From positions 39,325,501 to 39,389,500 of the forward strand of contig NC_134546.1 in the NCBI RefSeq assembly GCF_050624435.1: a stretch of 64,000 nt of DNA, in the 5' to 3' direction. Shown one piece after another: positions 56,431 to 64,000 of the stretch. Source of the stretch: Tenrec ecaudatus (Eukaryota > Chordata > Mammalia > Afrosoricida > Tenrecidae). The position numbers and the translations under genes were made by a program. Every line of letters starts with the position of its first letter. The first letter of the stretch is position 1. A model generated the notes under the pieces. That model saw nothing but the letters and a program-made list of their open reading frames with translations, did no database searches and was not told where the DNA came from.

Positions 56431-57649
56431 TCCTGCACTCAGGTCCCCAACACTCATGAACGTCGAGATCTCTCAAGATCTTTCCCTAGGTGCTCTTTGA
56501 TGTGAACCCCTGTTCTCAGCCTATGGCTATATCTCACCCTATTCAACTCCTCTTGGGCTGTGATTCACAACTGGGCACAAGGAGCCCTCAGCCTGCATCC
56601 AGTCCTCTGGAAACTGGTTGTTCAGGCCCACTAGGTTACAAGGATCCACCTCAAACTCCCTGTCCTTCCCCAGCCACCAGCCAGAAAGCAATTAGGCCAT
56701 GACCAGAACATTCTCAGAGATGGGATGTTTCTCTTTCACTCTGGCAGAGCAAGGCAGATACTCTGAGAGTGGGCTATGATTTCGAGCACTGCCAGGGTAG
56801 CCACCAAGCAGTGGGCCTGTCCTGACACCCGAGGTCCTAAAGTTAACATTGTCATTCCGGTATAAAAGGTTAAGCTGCTTTCAATGTCGTTTTTTGTTTT
56901 GTTTTAATTCAACTTTTGATTTTGTGGTGCTCATAAATCCGCGTGGAGTGTAAGAAGTAATGCAGAGGCATCTCCTGTACCCTTTACTCAGTTCCCCCTA
57001 ATAGTAGCATCTTGCAAAGCTACAGTACGTCACAACCAGGATATTGGAATCACTATAGTAACGGTTTTCAATACCCTCATACAAATGTGAAAGCAAGGAA
57101 ATGAATAGAGAAGACTGTGGAAGAATTGATGCATTTGAACTATGGTGTGGGCAAACGTATGGGCATTACCACAGGCTGCTAGAAGAGCAAACGTAACTCT
57201 CTTAGAAGAATGGCAGCCAGAATGTTCCTGAGACGTGAAGATGGTGAGACTCTGTCGACCTTTACTGGGGGTTTTGTTGCTGTTTATTTGCATTAATAGT
57301 TAAAAATAACAACAACTTTGGGGGTGAGCTAATCTCTTTATTGTGAGGGTCCCCTCCTTCTTCAGATCTATAGAAAACCCCCACACCTGGGTGAGTCCTG
57401 GGGAGGAGAGGCAGGGGGCAGGAGGCCGCAGTTCTCCTGGGCAGTACAGATGAGGAGGGTGTGCAGGGCAGGGAGAGGCTGCCAGTTCTCCTCCGGTACC
57501 CTTTAGGGAGAGGCACCCAGGAGTTCCTGTCCTTCTGAAAAATCTGGAACTTTTCATGAATCTACCTGTCACCCTTGCACAGGAACATGCTAGTCTTCTC
57601 TGCATCCTTCCAATTTTTAGTATATGTGCTGCTAAAGAGAGCACTAGAA
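56431..57649. other. Unique DNA, no gene recognised
   Basis: No repeat or exon recognised. At 57,080-57,240 a stretch on the plus strand ('ggaagaattgatgcatttga', 'gcagccagaatgttcctgag') looks like a short RTE 3' region fragment, in line with its copies elsewhere. Confidence 0.4.
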
Positions 57650-58008
57650 TGCTTTTTATCCTTTTATTGGGGCTCATATAACCCTTATCATAATCCACCC
57701 ATCCATCCATTGTGTCTAGCACATTTGTGCACTTGTTGCCCTCATCCTTCTCAAAACATTTGCTCTCCACTTAACCCCAAGGGTATCAGCTCCTCCTTGG
57801 GATCAGCTCCTCATTTTCCCCTCCACTCCCCCCTCTCTCATGAACCCTTGATCATTTGTAAATTATTATTATCATGTCTCACACTGTCCAACGTCTCCCT
57901 CCCTTCACCCACTTTTCTGTTGTCCGTCCCCTAGGGAGGAGGTTATATGTAGATCCTTGTAATCGGTCCCCCCTTTCTACCCCACACCCTCTGGTATTGC
58001 CACTATAA
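57650..58008 (-). mobile_element. 5'-truncated L1 3' end, minus strand
   Basis: Starts 'ccttttattggggctcatat', continues 'ccatccatccattgtgtcta', 'tttgctctccacttaacccc', 'tcatgaacccttgatcattt', 'gtccgtcccctagggaggag', and stops after 'cctctggtattgccacta'. A short internal repeat ('atcagctcctccttggg' / 'atcagctcctcattttc') is visible near 57,785-57,825. Confidence 0.82.
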
Positions 58009-58799
58009 AAACTTTTTCTAGTGAATCGAGTGAAGGTTTACTCAAAAGAGCAGCAGTTTTACCTTCAGTAAAACCCACATACAGTACATTTTGTTTCCGC
58101 TTGTCCGTCACAATCACTCATCTCATATTCTCCTTGCGTTTCTCTTGCCATTCCTCTTTGTTCCCGAGCTCTCTGGACTTTGTCCTTGGGTACAGGCTGC
58201 CCTTGTGGTCTGCAGAAGATATCCGCACCCAAGAGTGAGAGCGATCCCAGACCTGAATGCGAATAAGGGCCAGTGTCAGAGGTACCAGTTTCTGTCTCTC
58301 AAGCTTGGTGTCTTTCATGATTGCGAGTTCTGGTCCACATTTTTCTCCCACTCTATATAGGAACTTCTAATGTGGTCCCTCTACCGCTTGTCATGCAGTT
58401 GTCACACTGGGATGGCTTGTGCGTTGCTGCATGAGAGAAGCGATGTCACTGGTATTTTGAACGCCAGTGGGGTCGCCCAAAGTGAACAGGTCTCAGCAGA
58501 GCTTCCAGACTGAGAACAGACCACTAAGAAGGACTTGGCTCCCTCCTTCGAAAGAAAGAGCCGCTGAAAACTTTAGGCATAGCTTTGAAACATTATCAGA
58601 CACTGAAGTCCTAATGAATGGAAGCAGAACTTTGTCAGAGACAGGGCCAGAGGATGGGCCCCCAGCCCGAGAGAGCTGGAATTGTGCCTGAGGAGGGGCT
58701 GATTTCTCAGAGTCGACCATAGTGACGTCAGTCAGGTGAAGCCTGTGGGAGGGGAGCCTTCAAGGTCTTCATTTGCTGATGGGGCACGACACAAGGTAA

Positions 58800-59140
58800 G
58801 AAGAAATAGCCTGGCCCACCAGGCCTTGAGGACGATGACCCCAATTAGAGCAGCCAGTCTACAGAGAGGACCACGTGGCCAGCCCCACTATGAGACATGA
58901 TGCCCCTCACTGACCCATGGCCCTGCAGGGGACAGCACCGGAGACACAGTGTGGGAATTGCGCCCGATCTGATCCTGCCACACCGAGGCAAAGCCCTGGG
59001 AACAGCAAGGGAATGGAGTGGCAAGGTCCCCAGGGAATGCTGAAGTTAGACTTTGGGGCCAGGCCATGGTGCCCCAACAGACTGAACTGGAAAACACAAA
59101 ACACTCCTAAAGGCCAACAAATGATCCTTGAACTAACTAC
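58800..59140 (+). mobile_element. L1-derived element fragment lacking its 3' end, plus strand
   Basis: Contains the non-ORF2 5' segment found in the elements at 1,784-4,327 and 13,011-14,985 ('cctggcccaccaggccttga', 'cactatgagacatgatgccc', 'ggacagcaccggagacacag', 'gtggcaaggtccccagggaa'), then the start of the 3'UTR ('ggaaaacacaaaacactcct'). It stops after 'cttgaactaactac', next to nine A residues at 59,146-59,154. The remaining ~1.6 kb of the 3'UTR is absent. Confidence 0.75.
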
Positions 59141-59154
59141 CTACCAAAAAAAAA

Positions 59155-62100
59155 GCTGCAAAAGCCTGCTAATGACTAGAAGTTGGAATGTGCGGAAGTA
59201 TGAATCTAGGAAAATTGGAAGTCATCATCAATGAAATGCAATGCATGAAGATCAATGTTCTCGGCATTAGTGAGCTGAGATGGACTAGTATTCTCCATTT
59301 TGAATCAGAAAATCATATCATTTACTGTGCCAAGTATGTTAGGCTGAGTTGACTAGAAAAAAAAATCCAAGGGCACTCATATGTATCAGAAAAAACTTGA
59401 TATCAAAGAGTAATTGGATATCAAGAAAACATCCCAGCCCAGTCCAGATCAAGTCCATACGCCCAATGTCAGCCCATAATCCCAATACTAGTTCATAAAT
59501 TCCTTTTCAGACTCATGCAACACATACAATGATGCCATACTCAGGAAGATCACAGGCTGGTGGGTGAAAACTCTTGTGGATCCAATGGCATGGAAGTATC
59601 TCAGTGCTGGTGCGGGTCTCCAGCTCTCCGAGTGTCTCAGCAGCAGAAAAGTGAAGCAAAGAGAGAGGATGTGTGGCCCACCTCCCGGAGAAAGAGGAAG
59701 AACCATTTATTCCGGGATGCCTCCAAATGAGGTCATCAAGCTGCAACCTGACTGACAGATTCTAACAGAACAAGATATTTTATTTATCAAGTTGACATGA
59801 AATTATGCAAATAACACACTGGAAATAACACAATCGAGAGGACTGATGTAGCATTCATTGTTAAAAAGGATATTGCAAAATCCATCATAAGCACAATGCT
59901 GTCTGTGACAGGATGCTATCTACCTGCCTTCAAGGCAATCCAATCAATACAACTATTACTGACATAGGTAGACAAACCACAAAAACCAGTGAGAACGAAA
60001 TTGAAGAATTCTACCAATGACTTCACTCAGAAACTGATAAAACATGAAATCAAGACACATTGACAATTATTGGTGATTGGAATGCAAAAGTTGGGAACAG
60101 CGGAAGGATCAGTAGTTGGAAAATAAAAGCTTAGTGATCGAAATTCAACTGGAGATCGCCTGAGAGAATTTTGCAAAACCAGTGACTTGTTCTTAGCAAA
60201 TACCTTGTTTTCAAGAACATAAAAAAGGTGACTGTTCATATGGACTTCCCCAGATGCAATACACAGAAATCAAATTGACTACATCTAAGGGAAGGCACAA
60301 CGGAGAAGCTCAATATCAACAGCTAAAACCAGGCCAGGGACTTACTGTGGAGCATATCATCAGTTGGTCATATGCAAGTTCAGAATAAAGCTGAAGAAAA
60401 TTAAAACCAATCCATGAGAGTCAAAATATGACCTGGAGTCTCTCCCACCTGAATTTTGATAGCATCTCAAGAACAGGTTTGACACCTTGATCACTAATGA
60501 CAGAAGACCCAATGAGCCGTGGGACCACATCAAGACCATCATTCATGAAGAAAGCAAAAGGTCATTAAAGAGACAGGAAAGAAAGAAAGGATCAAAGATG
60601 TCAGAAGAAACTCTGAAACTTGCTCTTAATCATTGAGTAACTAAAGCAAATGGTAGAAAGGATGAAGTCAAAGAACTGAATAGGAAACTTCAAAGGGCGG
60701 TTCGAGAAGGCAAAGTCAAATGCTGTAGTGAAATGTGTGAAGACCTAGAACTAGGAAAACAAGAGCAAAGACCACACTCAGCCTGTCTGAAACCGAGAGA
60801 ACTCAAGAAAGACTGAAGCCTCAAGTTGCAGTTTTGAAAGATCCTATGGGCAAAATATTGGATGAATCATCAAGACAAGATGAAAAAGGGTACAGTCACT
60901 GCACCAAAAAGTACTAGTTGACAGTCCACCATTTCCGGGGGCAGCACATGAGCAAGAACCAATGATGCTGAAGGAAGCCGTTCACACTGCACTGAATGAA
61001 TTAGCCAAAAACAGGTCTCCAGGAATTGGTGGAATACTAGTTGATATCACACACAAGCAAAATTTTGCTGAAGATCATCCAACAATGATTGCGACAATAC
61101 CTTGACAGGGGAATGCCAGAAGTTCAGGCGGGCTTCAGAAATGATATGGTACAAGGGAAATTATTGTTGACGTCAGATCGAGCTTGGCTCAAAGCAGAGG
61201 ATACCTGAAAGATGTTCACATATGCTTCATTGGCTGTGCAAAGGCATTCGACTGTGTGGACCATACAAACTATGAGTAAACTTGAGAAGAATAGAAATTC
61301 CAGACACTTCATTGTGCTCATCTGGAACGTGTACATGGAACAGTGGGCGGTTGTACAAACTGAACAAGGGAATGTTTTCTTGGTTTAGGATCAAGAAACG
61401 TGTCTTTCGGGGTTGTTTCTTCTCACCAAACTTCTTCAACCTGTATTGCTGAGCAAATCATCAGAGAAGTTGGACCATCTGAATAAAAATGTGACGTCAA
61501 GATTGGAAGAAGACTTATTAACAGCCTGAGATATACAGATGACACAGCCTTGCTTGCTGAAAGTAAGGAGGACTTGAAGCACTCACTGATGAAGATCAAG
61601 GATTCCTACCTTCGGTATGGTTTGTGACTCAGTGGAAGGAAGACCAAAAGCCTCAGGACCAAGAGGTAACATCGTGATAAATGAAGTTGTCTTGCTTGGG
61701 TCCACAGCCAATGCTCATGGCAGCAGCAGTCAAGAGATCAAATGGCACGTCGTGTCAGGTAAACCTCCTGTACAAGACCTTTTTAGAGTGTCGAAAAGCA
61801 AGGATGCTACTTTGAGATCTAAGGTGTGCCTGACCGAAGCCGTAGTATTTTAAATGGCCTCAGAGGCATGTGAAAGTTGGACATTGAAGAAGGAAGACCG
61901 AAAAAGAATGGATGCATTTGAATTATAGTGCTGGGGAAGAATATTGAAAGTATTTTGGACTGCTGAAAGGACAAACAGCTCTGTCTTGGAGGAAGTACAA
62001 CTTGGAGGAAGTGCTCCTTAGAGGCAAGGATGGCAAGACTTCTATCTTGCATGCTTTGGAGATATTGTGAGGCGAGACCGGTCCCTGGAGAAGGACGTCA

Positions 62101-62290
62101 CGCTTGGTAAAGTGGAGGGCCAGCGAAACAGAGGAAGGCTCTCAGGAAGATGGATGGACACCGTGGCTGTAACGATGGCCTCAGGCTTAGGGACAACGGC
62201 CAGGATGGCGCAGGGCTGTGTTCGCGTCTGTTGTGATGGTGTTGCTGTGGCTCGGAACCCACTCGATGGCACTCAACAACAACAGCAACG
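59155..62290 (+). mobile_element. Near-complete RTE LINE, decayed, split by an LTR
   Basis: The most complete RTE copy here. The endonuclease start reads 'GKLEVIINEM' and 'INVLGISELRWTS' (59,213-59,290), then after the LTR 'TIIGDWNAKVG' (about 60,060-60,095). The pre-RT region lies at 60,600-61,020. The RT shows 'CAKAFDCVDH' (61,236-61,265), the active-site box as YTDD (61,532-61,543) in 'LRYTDDTALLAESKEDLKHS', and the 3' region at 61,860-62,230. It ends in a 'actcgatggcactcaacaac' type tail with CAA units. Many stops and frameshifts make it inactive. YTDD instead of YADD is a single codon change. Confidence 0.85.
59335..59818 (-). mobile_element. MaLR-like solo LTR inside RTE
   Basis: Starts 'tatgttaggctgagttgact', keeps 'aagaaaacatcccagcccag', 'actcatgcaacacatacaat', 'caaatgaggtcatcaagctg' and ends near 'aaattatgcaaataacaca'. 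RTE endonuclease coding similarity stops at 59,334 and resumes after 59,818, which fixes the edges. The 5-bp duplication has decayed. Confidence 0.8.
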
Positions 62291-62454
62291 CGGCCCTTTC
62301 AGAGCAGTTGGCAGCGGCTGCTGAGTGAACAATCTAGTTCTTCTGGTCTCAGGGTTATAAAGACCGATGATTGCGTGCGTGGTCCATTAGTACATTGGAC
62401 GACTTGTTTCAGATCAATAGTTGGACCTGGTCTCGAGTCCTTTGGACATGTTTT

Positions 62455-62600
62455 CTGGAGGGACCAGTCCCTGGAGAAGGACACCATGCTTCGTAAAGCA
62501 GGGTGGCAGCCAGAAGAGGACAAGCCTCAGTGAGATGGAATGGTACAGAGGCTGCGACAAAGGCTTCAAACAGCTGGGATTGTGAAGATGGTGCCAGGGC
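62455..62600 (+). mobile_element. Second RTE LINE 3' end, cut by an LTR
   Basis: Reads 'gaccagtccctggagaagga', 'caccatgcttcgtaaagcag', 'caagcctcagtgagatggaa', 'agatggtgccagggc'. After the LTR the tail continues at about 63,060-63,122 ('agtcagaatcaattcagtgg', 'caccaaacaccac'). It is separate from the copy that ends at 62,290. Confidence 0.75.
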
Positions 62601-63054
62601 TGTGTTAGTCGGGGTAGATGAGAGAAGCGCTCATATGTGTGTAAGAGAGAACTTTCTATCAAGGGGCAATTGTGCATTAAGAAAACATCCCAGCCCAGTC
62701 CAGATCAAGTCCATAGTCCGATATTACCCCATATGTCGATATTAGTCCATAAATTCCTCTTTAGACTCATCACAGGCCAGTGGGTGGAAAGTCTTGTGGA
62801 TCCAGTGGCGGGGGAAGCATCTCAGTGCTGGCGTGGGTCTCCGCATGGCTCCTCCAGCTCCAGGGCTCTGGCTCCATCAGCATAGCTCCATGTGGCTTGT
62901 CAACAGAAATGTCTCGCAGGGAGTGAGCATGTACCTGGCCTACAGTGAGCTATTTATTTCCTTCACGCCTCCAAATGAGGTCATCAAGGTGCGACCCGAT
63001 TGACAAACTAGACCACCCCTTCTCAAGGTGACAGGAGATTATGTAACGGCCACA
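62601..63054 (-). mobile_element. MaLR-like solo LTR with perfect 5-bp TSD
   Basis: The 5-mer agggc lies at 62596-62600 and 63055-63059. The LTR starts 'tgtgttagtcggggtagatg' and ends 'gagattatgtaacggccaca'. At 454 bp it is slightly shorter than the 24.6-kb copy. It splits the RTE tail exactly. Confidence 0.87.
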
Positions 63055-63124
63055 AGGGCCAAGCACTGGTCTTACATAGTATCACCTTAAGTCAGAATCA
63101 ATTCAGTGGCACCAAACACCACAA

Positions 63125-63535
63125 TGCATTTAACCTGCCAATATTGCTATATTTGAAGAGAAGTTTCTTGCAGACAGTTTATAGCTTTTGTGACGATTAG
63201 AGATTATGTCAACACTTCTGGGGACGGGTAGCTTCACAGCCTGATGACACCTCCTTGGCACCCTAAGTCTGTTCGTATAAGACATAGAGAGATGTACCAC
63301 AGTGGAATCCTCTGGCCCTTCACCTTCTGCAGCAGCTGGATCCTGCATCTGGTTCCTTGATCTCTTGTGGTGTCACCTCTGGTTCCAGGAGCCATCAGCG
63401 AACGACCCTGACTTGAACTGGACTGGACTTACCTATATCTACAACTGTATAAGCCATTCCTTGATAGAGCTCCCTCCCTGTGGACAACTCATACAACTGT
63501 CACTGGTTGTGTTCTCCAGAGAACCCAACCTAGCA
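63125..63535 (+). mobile_element. MaLR-like LTR, diverged, plus strand
   Basis: Begins near 'tgcatttaacctgccaat' and ends 'gtgttctccagagaacccaa' plus 'cctagca', the family 3' plan. The middle ('ctctggcccttcaccttctg', 'tgcatctggttccttgatct') differs from the other LTRs here, so it may be a third subtype. The flanking 5-mers do not match. Bases 63,536-64,000 hold no recognisable element. Confidence 0.6.
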
Positions 63536-64000
63536 TCATTAAGTAGGACTTTAATTCCCTCTGCTAATCTTTCTACATTTATTTTATGTTGTCATTGTTA
63601 AGAATATGCACAAAACCTTCCGGAGTCCACAATCTCTAAGTGTACTTTGATTGCACCAAGTAGTGCAACCGTTCTCCTTCCTTTTCTGAATTATTCCTCC
63701 CCAGTAACGTAAGCCCACGCCCTCTCTAATCTTTCATAAAACATATGTATTGACCTATAATTCTCATATCATACCACGCAATCATTTTGCTATATTGAAA
63801 AGGAGCTGTCTGATCCTATCCAGTCTTCTGAGTTGCTGTTTCCAGTTGATCCCATTAGAAGAGGATGATGAGACATCCTTAACTCGTTAAGCTGAAGTAC
63901 TCTTTGTTTACAGAATTCCAGGGATATTTTAAGGTTTAAAGATTCTCTCTGGACTGTTGTTTTGGAGATTCGTTTAATTTAAGCTTCCCAAGATATGGAT

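Overview
This is mammalian, gene-poor DNA, and its repeat content points to Afrotheria. The tRNA-type SINE, the L1 3' end, the RTE-type LINE and the MaLR-like LTRs all look like families I know from elephant and tenrec DNA. The species cannot be fixed from the window; tenrec-like is a guess. I find no convincing host protein-coding exon, no functional RNA gene, and nothing prokaryotic. The longer open frames have no recognisable domains or lie inside repeats, apart from the decayed LINE frames.

Layout. 1-9.2 kb: an old L1, about 5.6 kb without its insert. Its 3' part (ORF2 reverse transcriptase and 3'UTR) lies on the minus strand and its 5' part (ORF1 and ORF2 start) on the plus strand, a twin-priming inversion. 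A younger 2.5-kb L1-derived element sits inside its 3'UTR with a perfect 15-bp target duplication. 9.2-11.7 kb: mostly unique DNA with microsatellites, one MaLR LTR and one SINE. 11.7-15.6 kb: a nested stack in which an antisense RTE LINE carries a short L1 insertion and a MaLR LTR, and that LTR carries a second 2-kb L1-derived element. 15.6-32.7 kb: GC-richer unique DNA with SINEs, MIRs, three MaLR LTRs, a class-II ERV solo LTR (6-bp duplication), two further LTR candidates and two TATA-box sites. 33-49 kb: unique DNA with microsatellites, more SINEs, a tRNA-Gly-headed SINE family, RTE and LTR fragments, and a Tigger-like DNA-transposon relic hit by a tiny L1. 51-64 kb: repeat-dense, with two decayed plus-strand RTE LINEs, several LTRs and L1 fragments.

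The repeats act together only as mobile elements. L1-type target duplications mark the L1 insertions, the SINE 3' end resembles the RTE tail, and nesting gives a relative age order. The strongest lead is a candidate non-autonomous L1-derived retroposon of about 2 kb: two insertions with target duplications have 5' ends only about 40 bp apart, and their 5' segment is absent from the coding L1. A second lead is a tandem duplication of the L1 3' end shared by three separate insertions.
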